From a virus: a stretch of DNA of 41,108 nt. The DNA lies in the IMG/VR virus record IMGVR_UViG_3300002144_000640, positions 1-41,108 of that record; one strand, written 5' to 3'. The notes beneath the pieces are model-generated. The model did not search any database and was not told where the DNA came from. It worked only from the letters and a program-made list of their open reading frames with translations. Below, piece after piece: positions 22,973 to 31,274 of this stretch; the stretch's first letter is position 1, and each line of letters begins with the position of its first letter. The translations under genes were made by a program, and so were the position numbers.

Positions 22973-23950
22973 TTACTTTAGCATTGATTTGTAAAGAGCA
23001 GAGATCTTATCGATGAAAGTTTCTGTCTTATAACCAGCCTTTTTAGTGACATCATCAACAGGGTTAACAATCTTCTTGTCACCTTGCTTATTGTCACCAT
23101 CACGAGCTTTGGCATTACCTACAACGTCCACTGCTTTTTGTGTATCAGGGTGAACATCTTTTACATCAAGCTTAACTTCAGGCTCATGATCCTTCTTCAT
23201 CTTCTTAGCACCTTCGCCAGAAAGATTATCATCCATTGGTTGTGCAATGGAACCCTTTGTGTGTGGATCTTTTTTCTCTAATACAGAAATCAACGATTCT
23301 CTGATTCGTGATTCTGCAAGCACATAGCCTTTAGCAAGATATTCTTTTTGTTTATCCTTAGGCACGCGCATTACTGGATGTGACTTACCTTGTGCATCTT
23401 TACCTGGTTTAACAACCATAACTGTTTTACCTGGTTTAACAACCATAACTGTTGACTCCATTTTATCTGCAACTTGTTCGAGTTCTTCTTTCATAACACG
23501 ATCCAACATTGCTTTGGCTTGTGCATCATTAACTTTAAATGCGCTTTTTAATGCGGCAATGCCTTGCGCAGCGTTCTTTGTTGGGCCAAGAACCTTATTA
23601 ATCTGAGCATTGGTTGCTTCTTTTACAGAACCCGTTGACATCTTAGGATTCATTGTAGCAGTTTCGCCCTTAGTACCCATGGCCTTTTTAATTGTCTTAC
23701 GACGATTGTGTAGATATTTATCTGATTTATCCACATTACCATCATTATTAATATCTGCATCGGCCTTGCCAACTGGGTCCAATTTCTCTTTTACAGGACG
23801 GCCGGGGTCTTTATCGGGGGTTTGTTTGCCACCACCGTAACGAGAACCTTGTTTCTTACCAGCGCCACCATTGGGTTGTGGTTTGTTTTTATCGCGTACG
23901 GCTTTGAGCATATCATCCCAACCCTCGCGGACATTAGTTTGTTTTTCCAT
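22973..23950 (-). CDS. basic low-complexity probable head/internal protein (325 aa)
   Basis: It starts [20 protein letters not shown] and is rich in Lys, Gly, Asp and Ala, with little hydrophobic core. Features: a [14 protein letters not shown] segment resembling a dockerin/EF-hand calcium loop (about residues 66-79), a perfect 9-residue tandem repeat (TVMVVKPGK twice), and a lysine-rich C-terminal half. The start at 23950 is supported by an AAGGAT ribosome site. The composition resembles internal or core proteins of T4-like heads that are cut by the prohead protease. Specific role unknown. Confidence 0.6.
   Translation of the reverse strand: MEKQTNVREGWDDMLKAVRDKNKPQPNGGAGKKQGSRYGGGKQTPDKDPGRPVKEKLDPVGKADADINNDGNVDKSDKYLHNRRKTIKKAMGTKGETATMNPKMSTGSVKEATNAQINKVLGPTKNAAQGIAALKSAFKVNDAQAKAMLDRVMKEELEQVADKMESTVMVVKPGKTVMVVKPGKDAQGKSHPVMRVPKDKQKEYLAKGYVLAESRIRESLISVLEKKDPHTKGSIAQPMDDNLSGEGAKKMKKDHEPEVKLDVKDVHPDTQKAVDVVGNAKARDGDNKQGDKKIVNPVDDVTKKAGYKTETFIDKISALYKSMLK
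23399..23452 (-). repeat. perfect 27-bp tandem duplication in coding sequence
   Basis: Bases 23399-23425 are repeated exactly at 23426-23452, encoding TVMVVKPGK twice in the 325-aa protein. The lack of any mismatch, even at silent sites, points to a recent slippage event, or an assembly duplication. Confidence 0.9.
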
Positions 23951-23961
23951 TTTTTCTATCC

Positions 23962-24237
23962 TTAGTTGATATACATTGCTGCCATAGCGCCAGCGATTGA
24001 TATTACAAATATCCAAAACAATTTATTGATAACCGTAATTGTTTGGCGTTGTTCGTTAACACATTCTTCGATATTATCCAATTTTTCGGAGAATTTATTC
24101 ATTCGATCATAATTTTTAGCATGATCTTGTTGAAGACCTGCAAGTTTTTCTTCGGTACGTGCAATTGCAATTACCACGTCCGATAGTTTATCTATCTTTT
24201 CTTCGATACGATCAAGTCGTTGTGTATCCAGTGCCAT
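23962..24237 (-). CDS. coiled-coil protein with C-terminal membrane anchor (XhlA-like)
   Basis: The 91-aa protein is a heptad-rich helix ([20 protein letters not shown] through [13 protein letters not shown]), followed by one membrane segment at the C-terminus ([21 protein letters not shown]). This plan is shared with XhlA-type hemolysin-associated proteins and similar phage proteins linked to lysis. One cysteine (EECVN) might form a disulphide dimer. Membrane-anchored, with the coiled coil most likely cytoplasmic. Confidence 0.65.
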   Translation of the reverse strand: MALDTQRLDRIEEKIDKLSDVVIAIARTEEKLAGLQQDHAKNYDRMNKFSEKLDNIEECVNEQRQTITVINKLFWIFVISIAGAMAAMYIN

Positions 24238-24267
24238 CAGATGTTCCTATTAGATATATGTTATATA

Positions 24268-24612
24268 TTACCAAGCTCTACAAGACCAATATCTTGCTTT
24301 GTCTTTTGGCCCTGGATTGTCACAATTATGACGGGCTCTAAATGATTTACGGTTCGAAGGAATATGCTTTTTAATAGTCATATTCTTATCGCCAAAGTTT
24401 ACCTTTTGGGCTTTACCATCACCATCAGGATCAACATATACTTTAGACTTTGCTACGTCGCCAGCAGATGGTTTATTTAAAGTTACTTTCTTACCTTGAT
24501 AAGTTGCTTCGGTTTGGCCTGGTGTCATTTTCTTAGCATGAGCCGTGGCTGAGGGTAGACCCCAATCCAACTTGTGGCTCATCTCTTCTGTATATGCTTT
24601 AAATGATTTCAT
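24268..24612 (-). CDS. capsid-tag-bearing phage protein, DUF6321-like (114 aa)
   Basis: It begins MKSFKAYTEEM, resembling the T4 capsid-targeting sequence (CTS) of internal head proteins (MKTYQEFIAEA). The rest includes VYVDPDGDGKAQKVNFGDK, then SFRARHNCDNPGPKDKARYW with WSCR at the end. This C-terminal Cys/His/Arg block is conserved in many marine phages. The two cysteines and His suggest a small metal site. It is likely a packaged or late head protein. The family name is from recall. Its start overlaps the end of the next small tagged gene by 4 nt. Confidence 0.7.
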   Translation of the reverse strand: MKSFKAYTEEMSHKLDWGLPSATAHAKKMTPGQTEATYQGKKVTLNKPSAGDVAKSKVYVDPDGDGKAQKVNFGDKNMTIKKHIPSNRKSFRARHNCDNPGPKDKARYWSCRAW

Positions 24613-24824
24613 TTGGACATGTCCGCCAAGTACTCCATGGCATCTTTCTTTTTCTTGAATGTTCTTCTATCTGCACTAGTTTTGCCAGTAACTTCCCATT
24701 CAACGTGATCACCAGAGCGCCCAGCAGGATTAGAAACTTTCTTAATCCCCGGCGTTGTGGGGGTAGATTTAGTAATATACTTATCAAATCTACCTTCAAC
24801 GGTATATGCCTTAAATGATTTCAT
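24609..24824 (-). CDS. small capsid-tag-bearing basic protein (71 aa)
   Basis: It begins MKSFKAYTVEGRFDK; the first eight residues are identical to those of the adjacent 114-aa protein. The body is basic and short, ending SADRRTFKKKKDAMEYLADM. Start set at 24824, which overlaps the stop of the 456-aa gene by 1 nt. It would be a small internal head protein if the tag is a true capsid-targeting signal. No other domain is visible. Confidence 0.65.
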   Translation of the reverse strand: MKSFKAYTVEGRFDKYITKSTPTTPGIKKVSNPAGRSGDHVEWEVTGKTSADRRTFKKKKDAMEYLADMSK

Positions 24825-26194
24825 TATGAGCATTTACCTTCATGAACTTTACCACACTGTTCACACATTGATGCTTTTTCTTTCTTCAGTTTGTCCATGA
24901 CCTTTTTATAGCGCCAGTAATTAGCATCTCTGTCGACATCTGTTTTTCCAAACTTTTCGGCATCCATCTTCTTGTCAATTTGTTTCTTGGCATAACCAGG
25001 AACATACTTGCGAAGTTTTTGTTGGATACCTTCAGCAGTATCCACTGATTTGCCAGCTGATTTGTCACCATATGTGGCTTGACGCTTTTTGGCAAGATCT
25101 TGTTTTGCTTTTACAGCAGCACCAAGTTTAGGGTCAGCCTTTAACATCCATCCGGGTTTAAGACTGCCGGTTCCTTCTTCAACTTCTTCCATCTTATTGG
25201 CAGCGCGGTTAATACCAGTTACGCGTCTTTGAGCTTTTTTATGGTCAGCTGTAGACAGTGTACCTTTATTTAATTGGTCTCTCTTTTTTCTAATATCCAA
25301 TGCTGATTTACCGTGATATTGTCTTAATGTGTTTTGTGACAACTCAGCAACTTGTTGAGTACCTTCAGTCATTTCGCTCATCATATAATCATGAGCAGTC
25401 TGCATATAGTCGGTTGCAAGAGTAATCTTTGATTGTACCCATTCAGGCAAATCAGTATCTTCTTTCAACATACCCATCATATGGTCTGCATGACGAATAA
25501 TGGTCTTAAGTTGTGAAATCGCCATGTCACCTTCATAACCATATTCACGCTCATCTTTTTTAACTGCTTCATCAAGGTCATCATCATCCTTATCACGACC
25601 TTGTGCTTTATCACGGAAGACCTTTTTCATATCTGCATCCGTAACACGTGACACACCAGTAATCATTGATGGTTGTTTTACAATCTTACGAAGATTGGCT
25701 TTTACTTCACCAGGTGACTTTGCCTTCACATACATTGTGGGCAAACCTTCTACTTCAACCTCGAATGTGGTTTCTTCACCAAGTTCGACTTCTTCTTTAT
25801 TATATTTCTTTTTTAGATACGAACCAACTTTACGGTCATATTCGTCTTTAGGTTTGTGTGGAACTTTTGTTTTTTCTTTATCCAGCATCTTACGCATGCG
25901 CGTAAGTTTATCTACATCCGTTGATTCTTTCTTTGATGCATCTTTAAAATCCTGTGCTGTTGGGCGATCAGGATGTCCAGGTGGATTAGGTTTCTCACCA
26001 CGCTTGCGCTTATTATGGATATTGGTCCAAAGGCCCGGTTTGCCTTCTTCTAAGCCTTCTTTCTTTGCAGACATATATGCCGCAATAGCTTGATCTCGTC
26101 TTTCTTTGTCGGACTTATCTTTAAACTGTGGAGCATCTGATTTCTTAAAATCATCAATCCACGCGCCCATTCCATCTGATACTTTTAATGGCAT
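24824..26194 (-). CDS. mosaic lysine-rich late protein, probable head/core polyprotein (456 aa)
   Basis: It starts MPLKVSDGMGAWIDDFKKSD, a conserved N-terminus in T4-like marine phages. Separate charged blocks follow: KPGLWTNIHNKRKRGEKPNP, a strand-rich ETTFEVEVEGLPTMYVKAKS, a helical YGYEGDMAISQLKTIIRHAD region with DYMQTAHDYMM, and a C-terminal MCEQCGKVHEGKC with three cysteines. The blocks are joined by acidic linkers (EEVELGEE, VEEGTGS), possible prohead protease sites. It lacks the MKSFK-type tag. A scaffold or core polyprotein is likely; no enzyme motif is seen. Confidence 0.6.
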   Translation of the reverse strand: MPLKVSDGMGAWIDDFKKSDAPQFKDKSDKERRDQAIAAYMSAKKEGLEEGKPGLWTNIHNKRKRGEKPNPPGHPDRPTAQDFKDASKKESTDVDKLTRMRKMLDKEKTKVPHKPKDEYDRKVGSYLKKKYNKEEVELGEETTFEVEVEGLPTMYVKAKSPGEVKANLRKIVKQPSMITGVSRVTDADMKKVFRDKAQGRDKDDDDLDEAVKKDEREYGYEGDMAISQLKTIIRHADHMMGMLKEDTDLPEWVQSKITLATDYMQTAHDYMMSEMTEGTQQVAELSQNTLRQYHGKSALDIRKKRDQLNKGTLSTADHKKAQRRVTGINRAANKMEEVEEGTGSLKPGWMLKADPKLGAAVKAKQDLAKKRQATYGDKSAGKSVDTAEGIQQKLRKYVPGYAKKQIDKKMDAEKFGKTDVDRDANYWRYKKVMDKLKKEKASMCEQCGKVHEGKCS

Positions 26195-26203
26195 TTCACT
26201 TCC

Positions 26204-27202
26204 TTAGCCTTTGGTTGTTTTATTAATTGTTTTTGTGTCACTCAAACGAGCTCTATCAAGCATACGGTCATGGCGTTTTGCATCGCTCTGTTTTTCTTGG
26301 TCAATTCTTTTTTTGGCCAAATCAGCAGCAGATGTTGCTTCATCAGTTTTTGTGTTCAACATATTCTTTAAGGTCACAATGGGTGAAATCTTTTTAACTG
26401 CTTCTAACCACATTCTTTTAGATTGACCATCCTGGTCTATTATAACATAATTCGAACCAAGATGTTTAACTATACCAACTTTATTTGATTCAATAATCTT
26501 TACCTGGTCGCCGACACTATATAGATTACCCTGAACATATTTCTCTCTGGTCTCAGAAACCTTCTTGAGTTTAATATGATTATTAAAGTTCGTTGTCTCT
26601 GTAAGACCCATGCCAGATCTAACGGCATTAAATATACCCTTAGCATCTTGGTTATTCATACCCTTAGGTAAACCTTGGGCAAAACCGGTGAAGTCATTAG
26701 ACTTGGCAAATTGTCTTTGCTTGGTAGCAGAAGCGCCACTTACGGCATCACCATCTGGGTCTCTATCACCAGCAGAAATAACACTAATGCGAGCAAAGTT
26801 AAAAAACACACCACGTGTTTTCTGACCATTATACTTGTTGAGCAATGTATCAAATTCGGTAACTCTATCAGAGCCTACAACCATGACTATGTTTTTAAAG
26901 CCTTCGTTATATAAGGCACCCGCGGCGTCTAAGAATGTTTTTACTTTTGGATTCATCATCACAGACCTTGCGTGACGAGGAAACATCTTACGAACAAATT
27001 TTATTTTGTCTTTATACGAAAGAGGGTTTTTATTTTTGTCTTGAGACTGAGATAGGAAAACACGATAAGGATTATTGCTAGCTCGAGTCGCGAGGGAATT
27101 AAGGAGTTTCTCATGGCCAATGGTAGGTGGATTCATTCTACCAAAGGTAAAATAAACCGTTTTTTCTTCTTCAACTAAATATGTCTTAAATGAATTAATC
27201 AT
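26204..27202 (-). CDS. capsid-tagged nucleotidylyltransferase (cytidylyltransferase-like)
   Basis: The 332-aa protein begins with a tag, MINSFKTYLVEEE, then a nucleotidylyltransferase domain. FTFGRMNPPTIGHEKLL carries the HxGH-type motif (T27-x-G-H30). VVGSDRVTEFDTLL follows, and SGASATKQR (~155-163) matches the second ATP-binding signature. Residues ~215-265 look like a KOW-type SH3 (LYSVGDQVKIIESNKVGIVK). The reaction would be NTP plus a phosphorylated partner giving a nucleotidyl product plus PPi; the substrate is unknown. The start at 27202 is chosen because the tag begins there and overlaps the upstream stop by 8 nt. The LVE after the tag fits a T4 gp21 cleavage site. Confidence 0.85.
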   Translation of the reverse strand: MINSFKTYLVEEEKTVYFTFGRMNPPTIGHEKLLNSLATRASNNPYRVFLSQSQDKNKNPLSYKDKIKFVRKMFPRHARSVMMNPKVKTFLDAAGALYNEGFKNIVMVVGSDRVTEFDTLLNKYNGQKTRGVFFNFARISVISAGDRDPDGDAVSGASATKQRQFAKSNDFTGFAQGLPKGMNNQDAKGIFNAVRSGMGLTETTNFNNHIKLKKVSETREKYVQGNLYSVGDQVKIIESNKVGIVKHLGSNYVIIDQDGQSKRMWLEAVKKISPIVTLKNMLNTKTDEATSAADLAKKRIDQEKQSDAKRHDRMLDRARLSDTKTINKTTKG

Positions 27203-27857
27203 TACTTGATGCTCGGCGCTTTCGTTCAACTTCATTCTTACGGACTTGTGGAAACAATTTCCGTGCAATCATTTTAATGCGCTGCTTAATTGCAGGTTTT
27301 TCTAAGCGTTTCTCAATTTCAGCTCTACGCTGATACGTCAAATCGCCCTTTGGAATATCTTTAGTAAGCTTCTTAAAGATTGCCATGCGTGCTTGCCTAG
27401 TAGCCCTTTTCTCTAATTTATCTTTAGAGGCCATGCGGCGCTTGGCTCTTTCTCTACCAAGCGAAATCTTTGCTTTGTATTTAACCATCTGTCGCTTACG
27501 TTGCAAGCGCTGTGGTACTGTAAGAGCCTCATCAACATCAGTCTCTTCTTTAAGACCGTCAAGATGTTTGTTGAGAGCAATAGTTAGTTTAGAATGTTTT
27601 TTGCCGTCAACATGAACTTCACGCTTACCAGTATTGTTAAACTCAACGCCTATATTATGCATTGCTGGACTGCCGTGTGCTTTATGGATAGCATCGTAAA
27701 TAGAGTCTTCTCCGCGCTTAAATCTTTGTGGAACATGCACAGTAGTTTTTTCGGAGACAGCTTCGCCGATGCGACGCCTCTTTTGGGCTCTATACTTAAT
27801 GATATCTGGTTCGCCTGGACGATAGTCGGCGATAACAAAATGTTTAAAATCTAGCAT
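27195..27857 (-). CDS. highly basic internal/DNA-associated phage protein (220 aa)
   Basis: It starts MLDFKHFVIADYRPGEPDI; the opening resembles a degenerate capsid tag. The middle has two VPQR-led segments (TVHVPQRFKRGEDS, ALTVPQRLQRKRQ). The C-terminal ~110 residues are extremely rich in Arg and Lys (LGRERAKRRMASKDKLEKRA) and match a pattern I know from T4-like marine phages. A protein that binds packaged DNA inside the head is the natural reading. A GAGGA ribosome site precedes the ATG, and a TATAAATG late-like box lies 22 nt upstream. Confidence 0.65.
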   Translation of the reverse strand: MLDFKHFVIADYRPGEPDIIKYRAQKRRRIGEAVSEKTTVHVPQRFKRGEDSIYDAIHKAHGSPAMHNIGVEFNNTGKREVHVDGKKHSKLTIALNKHLDGLKEETDVDEALTVPQRLQRKRQMVKYKAKISLGRERAKRRMASKDKLEKRATRQARMAIFKKLTKDIPKGDLTYQRRAEIEKRLEKPAIKQRIKMIARKLFPQVRKNEVERKRRASSND

Positions 27858-27878
27858 TGGTTCCTCGTTGGTTTATTC

Positions 27879-27886
27879 CATTTATA
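27879..27886 (-). promoter_or_regulatory. candidate late promoter box (TATAAATG)
   Basis: One base from the T4 late octamer TATAAATA, in a 34-nt intergenic gap upstream of a virion-type gene, followed by a GAGGA ribosome site. Weak as a single match. Confidence 0.35.
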
Positions 27887-27891
27887 ATATA

Positions 27892-29118
27892 TCATCTAGT
27901 AGGGCTATCCCAGCCCTTTAGAATATCCGGTGAGAAGTTGGCGTATGAAAATTCCATACGGTCAACGATCTTCACTGCATCACCACCAAGTGTATCTATA
28001 GCAACAAAACCTTCTTGACCGGTTACTTTAAAACCATTCTTGGTCTTAAGAAAAGTTTGCGTTGAAGATAGTTTGCTTAATATATTTATAAGTTTTAGTT
28101 TTGCAAGAACAATAACTTTCTGTAAATCAAACATTAATTTTAAGTTTTTCTTGTTTGATACCGAAAAAAACTTAAGCACTTCTTTAAGCTTTAAAGCCTG
28201 TGATTGCTTACCCTTTTCGCTCTTGGCCTTATCAATCTCTTTTTGGTATTTATTCTGTATATAAGCAATGAGATTATTCACATGCTTATTGGTATCCATA
28301 ATAACAGTACCAGAGCGAACAAATGTGTTGTTAAATGTCTCAATCATTTGTGCTAGTTTTTGATCCTGCTCAAGTTGCTTTAGTGTTGTACTTGCAATGG
28401 AGTTGAATATTTTACCGGCATCACTCAAGTGTGTATTCACTTCTTGAGTATCTGCTTTTGACATTGTATATTTGGTCATGTCTTTGAGCATAGCATCTTG
28501 TGACCAGACCTTAGTTGATTTTTTAAACTTTGTGACATCAACACCATATGATGCCTTAAGTGTTTCAAAGCTATTACCAGTATATGTTGTATGCCAAACA
28601 ACACCAATTTCTGCTGCTTTTACTGCTTTGGCCGCATCGGTATTTGCAGGTACTGCATAGACAAGTGTATTTGGATGAAACGTCACATAGGATTTGCCAT
28701 TAATCTTTTCTGTATTTACATCTGCTTTAGAGAAAAGAAAATCACCTTGAATGATACCTTTGATACCAAGAGCAGGTAGATGTTTCAGCGCAGCTTTAAG
28801 CTTCTCGGCCAAGTCACCACTCGTATCAGCATCAACATCTGCTGGAGTTTTATATACCTTGGGATTCTTATTAAAGATACCTTTCTTGGCTACAAAGAAC
28901 TTGCCATCACTTGGATCAGTGCCAACAAATATTGCTGGTGCACCATCCCATTTTATAGAGACCTTGCCTGCATGAGTTCCTGCAAGCATATCTCTAAGTG
29001 AACGAAGCGCAATGATTGCTTCACGAGTACCCTTGACACCACCATAAAGGACTTTGTCCTCTATATGGGGCATATGAGTATTCTTTTGTTCGGTAATAAA
29101 GGAACTAAAATTTTGCAT
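27892..29118 (-). CDS. capsid-tagged ligase-fold nucleotidyltransferase (408 aa)
   Basis: It begins MQNFSSFITEQKN, a capsid-like tag ending I-T-E. After it, SIKWDGAPAIFVG holds K56-W-D58-G59, motif I of ATP-dependent DNA/RNA ligases and capping enzymes. KFFVAKKGIF is next, GIIQGDFLF (121-129) looks like motif III, QEGFVAID (~368-375) is motif IV (EGxV), and VKIV (382-385) is like motif V. The middle ~200 residues are a lysine-rich helical insert. The fold implies covalent AMP-lysine chemistry at K56. Possible roles are sealing or end-processing of injected DNA, or AMP-transfer to RNA or protein. I recall a phage DUF6267 family of this kind, but that name is unchecked. Confidence 0.7.
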   Translation of the reverse strand: MQNFSSFITEQKNTHMPHIEDKVLYGGVKGTREAIIALRSLRDMLAGTHAGKVSIKWDGAPAIFVGTDPSDGKFFVAKKGIFNKNPKVYKTPADVDADTSGDLAEKLKAALKHLPALGIKGIIQGDFLFSKADVNTEKINGKSYVTFHPNTLVYAVPANTDAAKAVKAAEIGVVWHTTYTGNSFETLKASYGVDVTKFKKSTKVWSQDAMLKDMTKYTMSKADTQEVNTHLSDAGKIFNSIASTTLKQLEQDQKLAQMIETFNNTFVRSGTVIMDTNKHVNNLIAYIQNKYQKEIDKAKSEKGKQSQALKLKEVLKFFSVSNKKNLKLMFDLQKVIVLAKLKLINILSKLSSTQTFLKTKNGFKVTGQEGFVAIDTLGGDAVKIVDRMEFSYANFSPDILKGWDSPTR

Positions 29119-29143
29119 ATTATCTTACTTCAATCCAACCGAG

Positions 29144-30124
29144 TTAAATTTTTTCAGCTGTATTACCAGCTTTTGCTCGAGGAAATACACCCACTCGGGC
29201 TCTAGGTAAAAACTCACCAGCCACATTAGCACCACGGTCAGTAGTAAATCGTGCATAGTAAATAGCTTCGTATCCGTTACCATCTAACTTATCACCATTT
29301 TTACCTTGATGGTTCGAATTTATAGCATATACATTATTCTTTTTTACCAACTTCATAAGGCCTTGATGGAATTCATCGACGTTATCTCGACCACGTTTAC
29401 CACCAATTTTCCAATCTACTCCCCAAACTGATTGTTGGATAATGGTGTTATCTAATACTGGCCTATATACTGCTTGGCCCCTGTCTAAGCCTTTAGGAAA
29501 TTTTGCAATTGTAGACTTCATGAAATTTTTTACTTCTTTATTGTTTTTAAACACAGCAGCACTTAGGCCACCGTATTGCTGAAAATCAGTTGGCTTTGAA
29601 CCAGCTTTGTGTGATAGCCACGCAACTTCTTCTCCTTTAGGGCCTAACAAATGAAAGTCTGATTTTGGGGTGCCAGGTGTACTTTCGATTCCTGATACCA
29701 TCACTAATCTTCCGCCTACTCTCACTTTAATTGCAGGCTGATTTTCTTTTTTCAACGTTTCTTCAAGTTCTTTTCTGAATTTACTAAGAAATGCATCTTC
29801 TGCTGCAGTACCAAAACCGACTCCTTTGCCGCCAAACTCAGGTGTCTTAAAAAAATCTTTAGGATAGCTGACTTTAATTGCAGAGTTTTTATCGTTCTTT
29901 GCCTTTAGCTCTGCGCTATAACCGTTCTGTGGCATCTGAGCTTCAATCTCGTTATACTGCGACTTATCAATCTTTACCAAACCCTTTGTTGTCAAAAAGG
30001 TCTCACCGTCCTTTATTTTATCTAGAAAAGCCTGTACGCGGAATCCGCCACGCTTTGTGAGATCGTTATGCTTTAACGGCGCATACATGTTTTTTTCCTG
30101 TAAAAAAGAGATAAATGTTTTCAT
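29144..30124 (-). CDS. capsid-tagged possible PD-(D/E)XK nuclease (326 aa)
   Basis: It starts MKTFISFLQEKNMYAP, the closest match in the window to the T4 tag MKTYQEFIAEA, with L-Q-E as a candidate protease site. Around residues 105-175 a restriction-fold pattern can be traced: E109 in GTAAEDAFLSKF, D156 in PKSDFHLLG, then EEVAWLSHKAG with S171-H-K173 in the (D/E/S)xK position, followed by FQQYGG. The GGKGVGFGTAAED loop and C-terminal basic strands are also visible. The nuclease call is tentative. Preceded by a perfect late promoter box. If packaged, it would enter the cell with the DNA. Confidence 0.55.
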   Translation of the reverse strand: MKTFISFLQEKNMYAPLKHNDLTKRGGFRVQAFLDKIKDGETFLTTKGLVKIDKSQYNEIEAQMPQNGYSAELKAKNDKNSAIKVSYPKDFFKTPEFGGKGVGFGTAAEDAFLSKFRKELEETLKKENQPAIKVRVGGRLVMVSGIESTPGTPKSDFHLLGPKGEEVAWLSHKAGSKPTDFQQYGGLSAAVFKNNKEVKNFMKSTIAKFPKGLDRGQAVYRPVLDNTIIQQSVWGVDWKIGGKRGRDNVDEFHQGLMKLVKKNNVYAINSNHQGKNGDKLDGNGYEAIYYARFTTDRGANVAGEFLPRARVGVFPRAKAGNTAEKI

Positions 30125-30155
30125 TTCTTAGTAAGCAATGTTGTTTGACTTACTA

Positions 30156-30163
30156 TATTTATA
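30156..30163 (-). promoter_or_regulatory. T4-type late promoter box (TATAAATA)
   Basis: A perfect TATAAATA on the minus strand, 32 nt upstream of the MKTFISF gene, in an intergenic gap behind the DUF932 terminator. Context and exact match make this the best late promoter on the minus strand; it would read the packaged-protein genes down to ~23 kb. Confidence 0.7.
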
Positions 30164-30218
30164 CAATTTTTTAGTAGGATCTAGATATTAGAACTTTCGT
30201 ATTATAGCCTAAAGTAAT

Positions 30219-30241
30219 AAAAAAAAAGGGCCGAAGCCCTT
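30219..30241 (-). terminator. Rho-independent terminator after the DUF932 gene
   Basis: Minus strand: stem AAGGGC, loop TTCG, stem GCCCTT, then nine T. The stem-loop is at 30241-30226 and the T-run at 30227-30219, 5 nt after the stop codon. The UUCG-type tetraloop is unusually stable. Confidence 0.95.
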
Positions 30242-30245
30242 ATCG

Positions 30246-31202
30246 TTATGCCATTTCAGCAAACTCAACTGCCGCATTGAGTGCTAATCGTTTGCGCAGC
30301 TGGTTAGAGCCGTACCAGCTTGAGTAGAGCCGGTTCTCTTGGCTTCGGCCTTGCAAGTGGTCAGTCATATAAGTAACTGAGTTGAAAGCTTGCCACCAGC
30401 TGCCTTCTGCAAATTTTGCACCAGGTTGTGATTCCAACACATCAAAGGCTTGTTTTGCAGGCCGTGAAAGTGTCTCAGCTGATAGATCCATATTACGGAT
30501 ACGCTTATCGGATGTTCGTGGAAATACTGTGTTGTAGTACTCAACCAACTTGTCCATAGTGAAACGTTTGCTACCCAAGAATTGAGCCATCTCTTTGTAC
30601 TGAGAGAACTTTTCTTGTGCAATACCCAGCTGCTCTTTTACCATATCGCCATTAAACTCTGCACGATGGCCGACGCGAACACCACGTGATGCATCACGAT
30701 CTAAAGCAAGTGTCAGAGTGTTATTACATACGACACGGATAGGAGTAAAGCGAACATCAATTGACTTACCATATTGATGTGGGTTAGAAAATAGTAGAAA
30801 AGATTCAACTTCGTCACCTTTAAATAATTCAAAAGATTCTTTGACCTTGGCTAAAGCCCAGATCATTGATCCACCCTTAAGTGAACCGGCAGTGTGCATC
30901 TCCATATCGCCAGCGTATACATACTCTGAGAAGAACTCAAATGCCTGTTCATTCTGCACTGGTTTCCAATCCGCGCCTACATTGGTAAGGACTTTACCAT
31001 CTGTGCCACGAACAAGGGATTTTTGTCCAGTAGGGATTTTTCGGTCATCAAACTCAACGAAGCTTTCGACCTCATGCACGGTCCAGTCGCAACCGGCCTT
31101 TTTCATCATCTGTGTGGGTGATAAGTCATTAGAGACTGCCTCGCCTAAACCGTGCCATGGGGTTTCACCAGCGTATGCCATTGTTTCCATCATATGAGCC
31201 AT
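30246..31202 (-). CDS. DUF932 / phage-plasmid-like protein (TIGR03299)
   Basis: The 318-aa protein has the family N-terminus MAHMMETMAYAGETPWHGLG, then FSNPHQYGKSIDVRFTPIRVVCNNTL and SSWYGSNQLRKRLALNAAVE. These blocks are characteristic of DUF932 proteins on phages and plasmids, whose function is unknown. It forms its own transcription unit: an early promoter with a paired upstream element on one side and a strong terminator on the other. The unit is flanked by an inverted 19-mer (see findings). An AGGAGAATACGTA ribosome region precedes the ATG. Confidence 0.9.
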   Translation of the reverse strand: MAHMMETMAYAGETPWHGLGEAVSNDLSPTQMMKKAGCDWTVHEVESFVEFDDRKIPTGQKSLVRGTDGKVLTNVGADWKPVQNEQAFEFFSEYVYAGDMEMHTAGSLKGGSMIWALAKVKESFELFKGDEVESFLLFSNPHQYGKSIDVRFTPIRVVCNNTLTLALDRDASRGVRVGHRAEFNGDMVKEQLGIAQEKFSQYKEMAQFLGSKRFTMDKLVEYYNTVFPRTSDKRIRNMDLSAETLSRPAKQAFDVLESQPGAKFAEGSWWQAFNSVTYMTDHLQGRSQENRLYSSWYGSNQLRKRLALNAAVEFAEMA

Positions 31203-31237
31203 TACGTATTCTCCTAAAGTTTGTTGGTCATAGATGT

Positions 31238-31266
31238 ATTATACACAGTCTGGCCGGAAAGTAAAC
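31238..31266 (-). promoter_or_regulatory. early promoter of the DUF932 gene
   Basis: Minus strand: GTTTAC (31266-31261), followed by TTTCC, 17-bp spacer, TATAAT (31243-31238). This is the closest match in the window to the T4 early consensus. CGAAAGTACTACAAAATACT lies directly upstream. Confidence 0.85.
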
Positions 31267-31274
31267 AGTATTTT

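Noticed and set aside
24430-24470. DPDGDG in the 114-aa protein as a calcium loop
   Set aside because: Only part of an EF-hand pattern is present and my memory of related proteins has other residues there, so metal binding is not supported.
25695-26093. 132-aa plus-strand ORF opposite the 456-aa gene
   Set aside because: It comes from the repetitive Lys/Glu codons of the real gene and has no initiation signals.
27203-27268. Longer N-terminus for the nucleotidylyltransferase
   Set aside because: The extension runs inside the upstream gene and lacks the tag. MINSFKTYL at 27202 matches the tag of neighbouring genes.
28083-28090. TATAAATA on the minus strand inside the ligase-fold gene
   Set aside because: It is over 220 nt from the next start codon, in AT-rich coding sequence; most likely chance.
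30841-31197. 118-aa plus-strand ORF opposite DUF932
   Set aside because: A shadow of the well-supported DUF932 gene, with no promoter or ribosome site of its own.
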